Part shown: one piece after another, positions 43,788-56,274 of the stretch
Position numbering within the stretch: the stretch's first letter is position 1
How the letters are laid out: every line of letters begins with the position of its first letter
DNA from: Coniochaeta sp. PMI_546
Taxonomy: Eukaryota; Ascomycota; Sordariomycetes; Coniochaetales; Coniochaetaceae
Reading direction: 5' to 3'
Length of the DNA stretch: 64,000 nt
Assembly: GCA_021432605.1 (NCBI GenBank)
Contig: MU271147.1
Span: forward strand, 1,550,001-1,614,000
Position numbers and translations under genes: made by a program
The notes under the pieces: model-generated
The model's database searches: none
What the model saw: the letters and a program-made list of their open reading frames with translations, nothing else
What the model was told of the DNA's origin: nothing

Positions 43788-44672
43788 ATGTCACAAGTCC
43801 ACGCATTGTCCGACGACCAGGTACGCAGCACCTACATAGCTACGTGCACCACTACCGCCCTACACTTGTGCTAGTGCACGAGCTGCCATGGCGATGACGC
43901 TGACAAGTAATCCAAAGGTCGGGCAAGAGCTCAAGAAGATGACCGCCTTCATCAAGCAAGAAGCGCTCGAAAAAGCCCACGAGATCAAGATCAAGGCAGA
44001 CGAGGAGTTCGAGATCGAAAAGACCAAACTTGTCCGCCAGGAGACGGACGCCATCGATGCAAGCTACGCAAAGAAGTTCAAGCAGGCCACCATGTCGCAG
44101 CAGATCACCCGGTCCACTGTCGCCAATAAGACGCGCCTCAAGGTCCTGGCTGCCCGCCAGGAGCTGCTCGACGACATCTTTGAGGCTGCCGAGAGCCGCC
44201 TGGCCGACCTATCGGCCAAGGACAAGAAGAAGTACGGCGAGACGCTCAAGAACCTGGTGCTCGAGGGTTTCTACCTGCTCAATGAGCCAGAACTGGTCGT
44301 GCGCGCCCGGAAGGCGGACTTCGGTCTTGTTCGGACCGCGATCGAGCAGGCGGCCAAGGAGTATAAAGAGGCTCTAGGCAGCGAGATCAACGCGACGCTC
44401 GATGAAGAGAATCCTGTGGCGGAGGGAAGGTATGAAAACCCCTTGTCTATCAAAGCATTCGCTGCCAGGCTCATCCTCTTTCGACTGCGAGCTGAAACTA
44501 ACCACCTGGTTTACGATATAGCGCTGGCGGAGTATGGGTCGTTGGTGGCGGAGGCAAGATCGAGATTGACAATACATTCGAGGCACGGCTACAGCTTTTG
44601 AAGGAGAACGCACTGCCGGCGGTGCGCAAGACCTTGTTCGGAACAAATCCGAATCGCAAGTTCTTCGACTAA
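43788..44672 (+). CDS. vma4: V-type proton ATPase subunit E
   Basis: Peripheral-stalk subunit of the vacuolar H+-ATPase, which holds the catalytic head against rotation. Three exons, 43788-43820, 43918-44429 and 44522-44672, give 231 residues, the expected length. Exon 1 encodes only [11 protein letters not shown]. Exon 2 opens [20 protein letters not shown] and is mostly one long charged helix, and exon 3 carries the conserved end [19 protein letters not shown] to NRKFFD. The introns (97 and 92 nt) have GT-AG ends and keep frame. The gene is convergent with the unknown gene at 45410-47362. Confidence 0.96.
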
Positions 44673-45409
44673 GGCATTGTTGTGGAGCGAGGCTTTTCGA
44701 CGCACAAGTCTTACTCATGTTACCCTGTTTTATCTCCCGGGGAGCGTGTATGAGGTTCCAGTGGCATGCGATAGAGCCGTGAGCGGCATCCGACGCATCA
44801 GGAGGGTCAAGGGCCCGCTCAGACAGTTTCTTTACTCACAAATGTCATCTCCAAGGCTGGAGGTTGAAGTATACTCTCTGGGGAGGGTGAGCAATTGTTT
44901 ATTCGTCGTCCTTCATCGAGATTTGTTAGCATGAGCGGTTTGGTCGGGGCTGACCTGCCCTCTGGGTGCGTGTTGTCGTAGAATTGTACTTTAGCGGAGA
45001 ACTACAGGCACTGCATACTCTAATATGAAGTGGGTGAGCTCGCCAATGTCGTCCTATTGTCCGGTGTAATCTTGCCCAAGTGCCCACAGCCCCAGCACCA
45101 TTTCTCTCGAGAAACCCAGCAACGCTAGACTTCAGTAACCAGTGCCCAAGCCATTCGAAGTGTGCAACGCGGAAGGGTACTCGGGATGCAGTGAAGCCAC
45201 AAACGCCAACAACCATCCCATCCTCCTCTCGGACGTTCGAAGCTCCAGATAAGGTAGAAGTCGATGACCTAGCTCTTGTCGAAAGCAAAACCCCCTACGC
45301 CACTCTGTAGCATACAGGTATGCAAGTCCGCCACTTGGCTCATAGTCCGGGACAGCTTGTCATGATTCAAGGTCATAAAGAGGCACGACGTTCTGAAATT
45401 CCAAGTCCT
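44673..45409. other. Convergent intergenic region
   Basis: About 740 nt between the 3' ends of vma4 and the unknown minus-strand gene. No coding or RNA signal was seen. It should hold two 3' untranslated regions. Confidence 0.5.
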
Positions 45410-47362
45410 TCACGCATTACCCGCCCGGGCCTTCTGCAGAAAGTTCGCCATGAAACTCTGCTGCTTCTCGACTCGTCGGCTCGCGGCTTCAACCTCCTCC
45501 TCCGTGCGGTCATCACTAAATATCCCCGTGCCGCCCAGCTTGGGAAAGAAATGCGAGATGCGATAACCCAGCGCCTGCCAGCGCGTCTTGGCCTCATACC
45601 TGGCATCGAAGTCGTCCATGGGACCGATGATCTGGATTGTCGAGCTGACAAAGCTGATCTTGCGACGGAAGTCGTCCATGGACTTATTGAATTCGCCCAC
45701 CTGAGCTTTGTTGGTGATCGATTGGCGGAGGTAGTGCAGTAAGGGGATAATCTCTGCCAGTACCATACCGTAGCCGTCGAGGTCATAGTAATTAATGACA
45801 CCTCTGCCTCCTAGGCGACCTTTGAAGTCCGGCTCATCGAGGCGTCGGAGAATGCTCTGGAGGAGAGTCTGGGCATCCCCACAGCGCTCTGGGGTGACTT
45901 TCTCGGCGTCTTTGAAGAAGACACTGAGTTCAAGGCGTGTGCGGAGGTCCTTGAAGGGCTTGAAATCTTGGGATCCTTGGCGGTTGTTCAAAAGCTGACT
46001 GTCCACGTGGTGCATAGCTTCCAGGGCCCTAGACAGCAGGTTGACGCTATCGACTGTCTGGACAAAGAGATTGCATACTTTGCGGCACTAATGGTGTTAT
46101 GTTAGAATTTCTACTTGGCACCATCTCTGCTGGGCGCCACAGTGGCATAGCGATGAGTAACTTACGAACTTCTCCCGCTCAGCGTCGGGGCAATTTGCAG
46201 CCAAGGTGGCGAGCGTGTTATTGATAGCTGTCGCAAGGCTCGCTTGTTCCCTCAACTCGCTGTCCATGGTTGCGCGTAGCAAATAGACGGTGGCATGTAT
46301 CAGTGTGTCGACTGCCAACCAGCCACAGCAGCGCCTAATAAGCTCCATGATATTGTGAAAAGGTGTCCAGTCCCGAGTGATCTTGGGTGCGACGCGTTTC
46401 CCTACAGACTTCCCCTGTACCGTATGACTGACAGCATTCTCATCAGCTCCTATGCTGATGAACCAATGCTTCAACTTTTCCTCGTTGATGAGCTCGCTCA
46501 TCCTCAGCGGTCGTTGCGTTAAGATCTGCAAATATTCGGCTCGTATTGCCTCTGATCTCTCTGTCGGAAAGACATCGAGAATCCAGTCAAGTAGCTCGTC
46601 GGGTAGGTTGATACCAGGATCACGAAGGTACTTGGTTGCTAGCTTGCTCTGGACCGCCAAGCTCATCTGGTAAGTGTTATTTGCATCCTTTAAAGGATGT
46701 AGAGAAACACGGGCCGGGGTTCCAGGAGCCGAGAAATCGTCATTGACCGGAGCCAAAAAATAGTAGTATGGGGTAGTATAAGCTGCGGCTTGCCTGTCCA
46801 TCGCCTGGCGAACTCTTGCGAAATGCTGCTCCTTGTCGGAGTCATCCTCGCCATCCTCGGCCTGCGCAATGTTCACGGCCTGCTCAAGCAAAGCGCGTCC
46901 TCCTAGCTTATCTGAGCTGTGGCAGCTGGGACTGCTGTCAGATAGGCTCGCAGATGGATTTTGCATTTTGTCCAGTTCATTGGCCTCCTTGGCATCCTGG
47001 ATGATCGCCATGAAGTCCGCCAGCTTTTTCTGGGGACTTGGTTCCTGCGACGACTGGCTAGAGCGAAGCCTGAGTGCGGCTCTCTTAGTCTTAGAAGGTT
47101 CAACGATTCCGAGCATGGCATTCAGACTTGGTAACTCTACGTCGTCGTCGTCGTCATCATCATTATCATCATCAAGGGCATCGGAATCTGAGTCTGGTAT
47201 TTCTCGAGGCTGCGGCGGCATCTTTCGTAAGACCTCGTTCAGTCGATGGTCGAACTTCGCCGGACTCTCGGCTCCTAATCTGTCTTCGTAGGCTTTGTGC
47301 TTCTTTGGCGAGAAAGCCAGGTTGGCCATCCAGCCAGCCCCAGTGCTGTTTTCACCCGACAT
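45410..47362 (-). CDS. Conserved hypothetical protein; candidate Nse5/Nse6-like repair factor
   Basis: Two exons, 47362-46166 and 46087-45410, give 624 residues. I do not firmly recognise it. The first ~200 residues are disordered, with an acidic run of seven Asp (about 70-76) and Ser/Gln-rich patches. From about residue 200 the chain is helical and well structured, including LPDELLDWILDVF, AIRAEYLQILTQRP, WTPFHNIMELIRR and, near the end, KTRWQALGYRISHFFPKLGG. This layout, with an acidic leader, helical repeats and an LPDELxxWIL segment, recalls the poorly conserved fungal Nse5/Nse6 subunits of the Smc5-Smc6 complex, but that is pattern memory, not a demonstrated match. The gene structure itself is well supported by clean GT-AG junctions and continuous frame. 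Confidence 0.8.
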
Positions 47363-48102
47363 GGCTGCATAAGCTGCCTATCTCAGCTTCATGCTCAGCC
47401 TCAAGTATGGATGTCTGCGACGGAGTGAAATAGCGAGTCTTGAAGTAAATTTGTGGTAGTTGTTCTTCCTTGATCGGCTTAATGGTACGGAAATCAAGCC
47501 GAACGTGAAGCTAAGTGAGATGAAGTCAAACACGATGGTGATTGTGAGCCAGCCCCACTAAAAAGGCATGTCCCGCTGTGAGCGCAGCATACGTTTGATC
47601 GAGTTCTGGTACAGCTTTACGAAATATGTACATGCTCTCTATATCATATTCCCTCTAAGCCCCAATATCCTCAATTCCTGCGGACCAATACAACTGTAGA
47701 CCAAGAAAAGGAAGGCATATAGCATCAATTATCTCATTTGTTACCACACCCCCCTCATCTACACCTGAGGCTAGGGCCGCGCCCTGGATCCTTGCCAGAT
47801 CAGCCCCCCCAGATAAGAACTGCAAAGCGTGCAGCTGCAACGTCCTCCAAAGGGAAAGCTGAGTGACCGCTGAGGTCTCCGTACCGATGTTCACAGGCAA
47901 AATGGGACGCCTCTGTGTATGAAGCATAAATCAGGGGACTTGCGTAAGACAGAAGCCCAGCACGATATCGTTTGTTTTTTAGGGGGCACGGCGTCCGAAG
48001 GAATTCTTATTCGCTCTTGCACTCAAGCGACGGGAGAGTGAGTATGACGACCATAACAACCCGAGCTTCTGTCGGAGAATGCCATTTTGAAGACGGACTA
48101 GC
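47363..48102. other. Intergenic between unknown gene and tetraspanin gene
   Basis: 740 nt. The left part is the presumed promoter of the 624-residue protein gene, and the right part is the tetraspanin 3' untranslated region. No supported gene lies here. Confidence 0.5.
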
Positions 48103-48847
48103 TTAGAGGAGAGTACCACTCTTCTCGTCAATGTGACGGAACCGCTCTCTCTCTTTGCGATCCTTCAGGAGGCATGCAGCCGTGACGATGAAGACGGCGT
48201 CGATACCAACCATGCCGAACACGGCAGTAAAGATGTCGTCGATGAAGACGTTGACGAAGGATGTTATAGGAGCCGAACAGCCCTTCATCAAAGCGGCTGC
48301 GGCTGGGCTCGGGCAGGTGGCGTCTGTAACGAAGGCGGGACTAGTGCTGTTCAAGTAGCCACAGCACTGGAATTGGGTCTGCATAAGGTCCTGAACGGCA
48401 GCCGGCTGAGCGATCCACAGCAGCTGGAAGCTCTCCTTGGTCTTGAGCGTCATAATCCACAGCCAGAGACCCAAAACCATGCTGAAGATCGCGCTTACGA
48501 CAGTCATGTAGACACCGAATTTGAGCCAGCTGCGCGTCGGCATGACGATTCCAGGAATCGTGATGAGGAAGGTCACGAATATGAGGACAGAGTTGACGAT
48601 GCCCGCTGCAGTCACAATATTAGTGTCTCCGTCCGCCTCCATCCGAGACAATTGGAAGCAGAGCGGCCTAGAACATACCTGTCAAAGGAAATTGTTGGTA
48701 TAGCAAGTCCCGTGCCGCTTGGTCACCAGTTGTGGGCGTCTCGAACATGAGGTTCTGGATGATGACACAGAAGCCCAGCATTATGGCCCCCGTGGCGACG
48801 AAGATGCCATCGACGACGATGTAAGAGAGGAGTACTTTGTCACGCAT
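48103..48847 (-). CDS. pls1: Tetraspanin, probably Pls1 type
   Basis: Four-pass membrane protein. Two exons, 48847-48679 and 48605-48103, give 223 residues, almost the length of Pls1. The first helix starts at MRDKVLLSYIVVDGIF. Two further helices follow, then a large extracellular loop with the diagnostic CCG (residues about 137-139, in FQCCGYLNSTSPAFV) and two more cysteines (DATCPSP, MKGC), and a fourth helix before KDRKERERFRHIDEKSG. Pls1 tetraspanins are needed for penetration-peg formation by appressoria in Magnaporthe, Botrytis and Colletotrichum and for ascospore germination in Podospora. I infer orthology from length, cysteine pattern and the charged tail. Another fungal tetraspanin class is the main alternative. 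Confidence 0.88.
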
Positions 48848-51800
48848 TTTGGCTGGCTGTTGTCGAACACCAACTTGAAGTGGCTGATCGGAGTTTTCGT
48901 CGAGTGACCCGCTACCCTGAGCAGTTTTCCACCGAGCGTATCCTCTTCCTCCTCTTTGTCCCTCAAGCTCCAATATACCATGCAGTTTCGACGACCGGCG
49001 TCTTCAGAAGGCGCGTAGAGATTGCTAACGATAAATGGGATTGACCTGCAACTCCTAGGCGGATAGTAAAAGAATGGATTATCCGTGAAGAGAATGACGA
49101 CGTCAAATGGAAAAGAAAAAAGCCGCGAGAAAGAAATGAAGGTGTCCAGGCATGGGAAATCCTGTAGAAACCACCGCACTTGAGGTTGGAGAGAATAGAA
49201 AGAAAGAGAAGAGAAGGAAGGAGAGCGGAGTGCTGGAACGACAGGCACAAGGGACTCACACGCACAAACGTTGCAGAAAGGACGAAATCAGGCCACACTG
49301 AGTGGATGCGAAGGGGACATGGTGGGAGATTTCCCAGCAGAGGCTTGTCGCGATGTCCCAGTCCCAGACAGGAGCGGTTTCAGATGGTGTCGGGAGACTT
49401 GGGTGTTGCGGCTCTTTCAATCTCGCACGGGCCAACATATGAACAGTGGCCTATCCTGATCATGGGCACTGGAACACCTCTACACAGGTGTATCCAATCA
49501 AGAACAAGGTGTTTTTCCGAGGTCCTTCGTTAACGCCGTTTCGTGCTGGTCGAGATGCAACGACCTGTTTGCGGGCACGAGCCAAAGGTCACTTACTTCT
49601 TGACTGTTGAACTTTGGACAGTGCTTAGGCTCATCCTTTTAAGACAGAGAATAAAAGTGCGGATGTGTGCCAGAAGCTCAAGAAGTGCTCGCCTCGAAGC
49701 CACGAGGGTTTTCCAGCTTTCGGCGGCATGGAAAGCCCTTCGTACACAGCTTTTCAGGTGATATGGTCATCATTCCGTGGTTGTGAGCATATCGACCGTA
49801 GGACATCATCCCCAGGATGGAAATACGCCACTTGCATGAATCGAAGTCTAAGCCCTCGCAGATCAGCTTCTATTTTGGTCTTTCTCTCGTCCGTTCCAGA
49901 CAAAAAGTGGAAGTTCGCCTATCTCTCCCTAACTCCACATCCCCCCAAACCGCATCGATCTCCGTCGATGCTCAGTGTCGATCTACACGTGTAGTGTACA
50001 CGTACACTAGGTTAGGACATGGCTAACTGGACAGTCCATGGAGGACCTGTATTTCTGGAGGAGACTGAGGAGCCGAGTACGTTTTATGTCTCTTGACTAT
50101 CTCAATGTTTCCCACTATTGAAAACATAAAGGCATGCGACTTCTTGAATCCATGCCAGAAATAAGTCACTGATCTTGCTCTTGGCACAACATCTTCCACT
50201 GTCCCTAAGCACGCCTGTAAGATTGTTAGCATTCGCGGTTTATACTTGAGTTGAATAGGCATTTGGAAAGAAGAGCATCCCGCGCTGATTGCCTTCCGCG
50301 ACCGGACTCTGCAACTCGAATGAAGGAAGCCCTGGCGGACGATTAAGGTGAGGACCGAATCGCATCGGATCGGCCTCTGGCCTCACATTCACTCTTTCCC
50401 AGCTTGACCAGGACCAGGGGTGCTCGGCTGGTCCACCGAAGCATCCTCGCGACCGTATCCCATTAGCGAATCAGGATCGCTTTGTATTCCAGAAGAAGCA
50501 GCTAAGCTTATCTCTTTTCAGAAGTTGTACGTGTAGTGTAGACACAATTATTTTCTGGTTTGTGCCAATGCCTCAGCGCAAAATGCATTGAACTTCAGTA
50601 GATTCAACCAAGAAAATAGTAATACCCGGTTCCGTTTGAGCCTGGTAGACAACGTTGGTGGCATGCTGGGAAAGGCTCTCACACGTGTTGCTATGACGGC
50701 AACAACCAGTTTCGCAAATAACACGGTAGACCTAATCTGTATCTAGCTATATATCTCTCTCTCTTCTGTCGGTCAAAGAACATACATGCTTTCGCATGTA
50801 CCGCCTCCGGAATCGTTTCTCTAGCTTGCAAGGTGTCTCACCAGTAGCATTGTCCAATGTGAGCTCACCTTCATGCTCACCGCGGTCTCGGAAGCAAGGA
50901 CATACCTTAAGACAAGGCGAGCAACAGGCGCCAAGACGAACTCCTCACACTGTACGGACTCACAAGTCGACACCGGCCTCCGTCCCCTGCAACTTTCCTG
51001 TCACCTGTGAGGCGGGCTGCGGTGTCACATCCGCCATGGATAACTGCAAATCCTCCTCGCTCGCCATCACGAACTATCATTTATCCCCCGCTTTTCGCTC
51101 TCTCAAGTCACCAATCTGCAGCAGTCAAGAGGCAAAGCTGGAGCCACTCCGCATGTTGATCCTGGTCCGACCGTCCACTAGCTCCTGCCCAGGGCGTTCG
51201 CTCTTTTGACAAGCGTGGGGCACAGTCTGATTGTCTTATCGACCCGAGCACCTGGGCTTCTCACATCCCACATGATGTGACACCTCACATCTCTGCGCCG
51301 CAAAGTGCGAAGTGCCAGCACCTTTCAAGCCGAGGCGCAATACCACGTAAATCCATGCGCGCCGACCTGCCTAAGATTACGGATTTTCAGTAGTATTATA
51401 GCATCCCGTCGGTCGAGCCCTGGAAGGCGGTTGTGACCTGTACGAGAAATGGCGACCCGTCCCTCGAATACCTGAACAACAACCTCAAGTGGCTCCCTTG
51501 AAAGCTTGCCGAAGCCTCCGCGGCATCCCAGCATCTCGTGAATGGACGAATCGTCGTCGCCATTCCGTACCTTGACTAAAGAATTGACAGTGCTTACAAT
51601 GGCTTTAGGTACCTTAGCTTTGGTGCGCCGCGGGGCTGCAAGAGCCATGCCGGGAGGGTTACGCGAAGCAAAGCCCCCCCAAACAAAGTACTTGAAATCA
51701 CTCCCGATGATCCCAAGATTGCTGAGACGAAATCAGCAAACAATATAATATGAAGATAGTCTCCTTCTGATCTCTAACTCTTGACGAGGGTCCAGTCCAT

Positions 51801-53115
51801 AACACAGCGGATGCGTGCGTGCCTGGCAGCGGATAGAAAACACCGTGCAATAGCAGGGTCGCACGGGGCACTCGGTGACTCGGGTCTCATTCTCTCCAAC
51901 TACTGTGGTACCTCAGGCGCTCCACTGACTTGGTAGCTCGACGCATTATTAATCCCGTTTGGCCGCTAGAGTGGTGCCTTCCAGGTTCTTGCTGACCGAC
52001 AAGAGTCCTCAAATGAATGCTGACATAGAGACGAGGAATCCAGCATTCCCTACCGTATCTCAAGAAGAACACAAGCAAACGAATCAGCGCTTGTGGAGCA
52101 AACTCAAAGCTTCGGAGTCAGGAAGGACTGAAGACAGCGGAGGGAATCTACTGAAGTAGGTTTCTTTGCCCAATGTACCTACCTTACCTTGGTACTATGT
52201 AGATGCTGGGTATAGGGCCCTTGCCTTACAGTGTAGACGTACATACCTGATTGTAAAAGATTCAGATCTCCGTAATCCGGCCGGCCGTGCAGCTCGAGGG
52301 CTCCGCGTTCATGGTGGTGGAGACGCCAAAATTAGTCCAGGCAGGGCAGCTCCACCCTCGGATTCGCACTGTGCCTGCTGGCTCGAAGCTTCCCTCCATT
52401 TCGCAATTCCACACCAACCAACCCCGTCCGTCGTCACCCCCTTTAGGATGGACCCACTTAGCTTTCCCTAAGTCCAGGGCAGGCGTTCCCCCGCCATCGT
52501 TTTTTAAACTGTCTGGACTGGCCCGCGTCCCGTGCGTGTTACCACCAACCTCGCTATCCTCTTTTCAATCATTCCGCATTAACCAAGCCTGATCAGTCGT
52601 TGTTGACTGGCTTGTCACTCTTGTAACTCAACAGGGTAATTCGATTTGCGAATTCAGAAGAGAACAGTCTGATATTGGACAAAAGCGCGGATATCACATT
52701 CACCTTTGGAAGCCAGGACGGATTGCTTTCGTTCGTTTTTGGAGTCCGAACTCGACAAGGGCCCCCCGCCTGTGTTTGGTCCTCTCCCGTTGATTTATTA
52801 CCCTTTCCAGGCAGCTCTGAGCCCGTAACACGCGCCGCAAAATTATCTGGAACCGCCCCAAAGTCAATCAGAGCAGTAATCTTAAAACCTACAACGCCTG
52901 CCTCGCTTCTTTCCGGTCGGCGCACCAGACTCAATACAGAAAACGCCCAACCAGGTTTTACCGCGACAAACTGGTCAGCTACAAACTGACCTCCGCTTGA
53001 CGCCAGATCAAGTATAGACCATCGGCACCAAGGCTCAAAACAGCATCTCCACCATTCGTCACTTTTTCGATCTTCGTGGTACCTTAATACCCTGAGACCC
53101 CGAAAATCCCAAACA
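48848..53115. other. 4.3-kb gene-poor region
   Basis: The left end is the tetraspanin promoter and leader, with purine-rich stretches around 49180-49230, and the right end is the mcm1 promoter. Frames at 50796-51209, 51325-51648 and 52593-53129 lack family resemblance. An ACCTACCTTACCTTGGTAC motif copy lies at about 52178-52196. No mobile-element signature was seen. Confidence 0.5.
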
Positions 53116-54002
53116 ATGGCCGACATCACTGATCAACACGACCAAACGTCGCCCGGCGACCTCGACGATGCGCACGGCAATGGCGCTGCCACCGAGAGTC
53201 GCGGCGTCAAGCGACAGCGCCAGAGCGCTGCGAATGACGACGATGACGACGACGACGATAAGGGTGGACGCGAGCGCCGCAAGATTGAGATAAAGTTCAT
53301 CAGTGACAAGTCGCGTCGGCATATCACCTTTTCGAAGCGGAAAGCTGGCATCATGAAGAAGGTCAGTAGGCGCGTCAAACCCAAGCTTACACAAAACCTC
53401 GTTGTAGTGCTCCCATTCGAGGACACGGCGTTCTGCTCTCCTTGATAGCGGTGCCCCGAATGCGTCGTCGTGCAAGCGTGCATTCTCCTTCTTTCTTCTG
53501 AGCACATTGCTGACCGTCGCCGTCCGATACTAGGCTTACGAACTGTCTGTCCTTACGGGTACACAAGTTTTACTTCTAGTCGTGTCAGAGACAGGCTTGG
53601 TCTACACTTTCACGACCCCGAAGCTGCAACCGCTCGTCACCAAGGCCGAGGGAAAGAATCTCATCCAGGTAAGCATTGTTGCTGCGTCTTTCAGCCATCG
53701 ACCGACTGCAACTAATACTGGGTCTTCAGGCATGCTTGAACGCTCCGGAGCCGTCGGGCGGGAATGAGAACGGTGTCGACGATTCGAACCAGGTCGACTC
53801 ACCCGAGGACACACCCAACCAGCACCTGGCGCCGCAACCCCAGAGACAACCCATGCAGCAGAATCATGGTATGCCTCCAGCCTACATGTCGGGCGTGCCA
53901 ATGGATCCCATGGCGTATTCAGGCTACGTTCAGCAGACCCGTGGTCCACAATACGCGATGCCGCAGGCAGGCTTGCCACAACATGCTGGCCACCAGTCCT
54001 AG
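53116..54002 (+). CDS. mcm1: MADS-box transcription factor Mcm1
   Basis: SRF-type MADS-box DNA-binding protein that partners with mating-type and other factors to control mating, cell cycle and development. Three exons, 53116-53361, 53534-53668 and 53730-54002, give 217 residues. An acidic leader with eight consecutive Asp (about 41-48) precedes the MADS domain (about 52-112), with RRKIEIKFISDKSRRHITFS, then KRKAGIMKK at the end of exon 1 and AYELSVLTGTQVLLLVVSE in exon 2. A Gln/Pro/Met-rich tail follows. Intron 1 (172 nt) splits the MADS box at a position that leaves both halves in frame. The target is the CArG-like CCNNNNNNGG element; no autoregulatory site is claimed here. Confidence 0.96.
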
Positions 54003-56274
54003 TGTGTCGCGTGTGCGCCGTGACTTTACCTTGCACTGATACCCAGCAACTAATGCATTCCTGAGACATCTGCTTGGTCCATCAGATGGGCCCCCTTACG
54101 TCTTTCACATGATATGCAGGGCTTTGGTTCGGCGTTTTGATAGGGTGCCCAATGATCTTTTCTGCCTCCTCTTCCTTCTTCCATCTTTCTCCCGACGTGG
54201 TTTTTGCGAAGTTACCCATGTTTTCCATGCATTTTACTTCGCAATTGGCCTGGTGTTGAGTCCCTTAATGTTGAGGTGCCCGAGTAGCTTGTTCACCCGG
54301 CAAAGCATCGCGGGAAGCCGCAAGCCGCCACAGCTTGTCCTACCGATCACTACCTTTCTCCTCTTCTCAACGGGACCGTACGGGGCAAGAAAGCACAGGC
54401 TGCGACGGAAACTGAAAAATTCAGAGCGGATGCCCGTGTCTGTGACAGGAGGCTTCAGTGCGGACGTCGGAGTATGATATGAACGGGTGTTTTGGGGTTG
54501 GCATTATACCGAGGCGGCTGTTGTCTTTGTCAGTTCATCGTTTTGCGAGGGATAACCGAGGCGCGAGAGTGCATGTCGGGTAGTTAGTCGCGAAGTCTTA
54601 ACGCTCCGTTGCTCGCCAGGCCGATACGAGACATAGTCCTCGCAAGTATGACAGCGAATGTGTGGGAGCTTGCCTTCGTTAGCGGGGCTTGGGGGACAAA
54701 TGGCGTGCGCTGCGTATGTATAGTTTTGGTTCGCGCGAATTCGTGGTCGTTTGGTCCATCCTGCCGATCATCGATGCTGTCTATCGTCTATGCAATCCAT
54801 GCTCTATTCAGGGTCAATCTCTCTGTACTCACAGGAAACTCCTCAGCTGGTGCCATCGTGAGAAAATTCGCGTTACGGAGATCGCTGGTTAGCGCCTAAA
54901 ACCTTCTTGCCCTTGGGGACAGCAGCAATGAGGACGAAATACATGCTATGTTGCTGACACGTATAACCACAAATTCTCGGAACATGTCGAGGCGTGATCC
55001 CCTGGACCTCTTTCCGTATCTAGCTTCGTCGAGACCGCAAGATATGAGCGACTCCTTTGTGGCCTTTATAGTTTTCCCTACCAATGCTGACTCGCGTAGG
55101 ATTACCTGGAAAGGGAAGGTGAGCGACGATGACATCGTTACATGTTTCAAGCTTGGACAGAAACGATAACCAAGGCCGAGGCTGGAACAACGTTGATTTA
55201 AAGTTAAGTTAAAGTCATGTCGAGCAATTGCTCAAAACAGACTGATGTGATGCGCGTAGCCCAAAGCGGCTCTATTATCCAGCAGCCTCAAAACAGGCTG
55301 GACCCAGACCAACCGACCGCATAGCCATTCGAGGTGCCACAACATCAAGCCTCCTCCTTGGTCGAGACGAGAGTCGCATTTTCCAAAGTCAGGGAAAACA
55401 ACCATATCATGCTCGTCTGGCCTAACTGGACCAGGCCGTTGCCACGCGGTGCGGTCCATTAATGACTGCCACTACGCCTACTTCAGACTGAAGGGAAGAT
55501 CTATGCCAGCTTGGCCAATGCTCATCAGCGACCAGGTACTGCGGCTACCTTACTTACTCTGGCCAACCGTGAGCGTAAGCTGCCGAGGAACCGAAAAAGC
55601 GAGGAACTGGGTCAAAAATCTCTGGTGAAAGCGAGTACCAACTAAAACCTGGGCGCAGGGGGGAAATCTTTGAGATGGACTTGGAGAACCACTACGAGTT
55701 GCCCTAAAAGACTGAAACAAGTCAACAACACGCGAGCCGGGAGCCGTCTGTATATACTACACTTGCGTTGATGGATCTCTTTGCTACAACCCGGGTCCAG
55801 CTTCAGACACAGCTGAGGCTTCATCCGATTCAAGACGTCGTCAGTGCCGGGAGAGGTCCGAATGCGGGGCCGAAAGCAGCGGGGCTGCGCGCATATGAGC
55901 AAGTTTTGAGCACGGACCAAGAACCGGCCACACCCCGCAGGTACCGCTACTTCGAAAGTGACTTTGCACTATCACGATGAGATGCCCTACTATGCGCCGT
56001 CCTAGCTTCAACCAGTCAAGGAGATAGATAGATGGGTTGTGATGTTCCATCCCGATCTTTGAAAACCCTGTTGAGAGATGAAATGAGGCAAGATTGTGAT
56101 ATCCACGTGCTGTACCCCTGAATACCTATGCCTTCCATGCCATTACAGAAAAACGCTATTCTACCGCTGTTCATACCATCATAAGTGAAGTCCTCTTCTT
56201 TCCATAACCTGACGCCGATGATGCAAATATAGGTGACCCAAAACCGCCACAAGAGGACGTATTGTAAGCGTCCC
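54003..56274. other. Convergent intergenic region between mcm1 and ctr genes
   Basis: 2.3 kb without a recognised gene. The mcm1 3' untranslated region should occupy the first several hundred bases. Short frames at 54109-54477, 54896-55169 and 55642-55980 overlap on both strands and show no family likeness. Confidence 0.45.
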
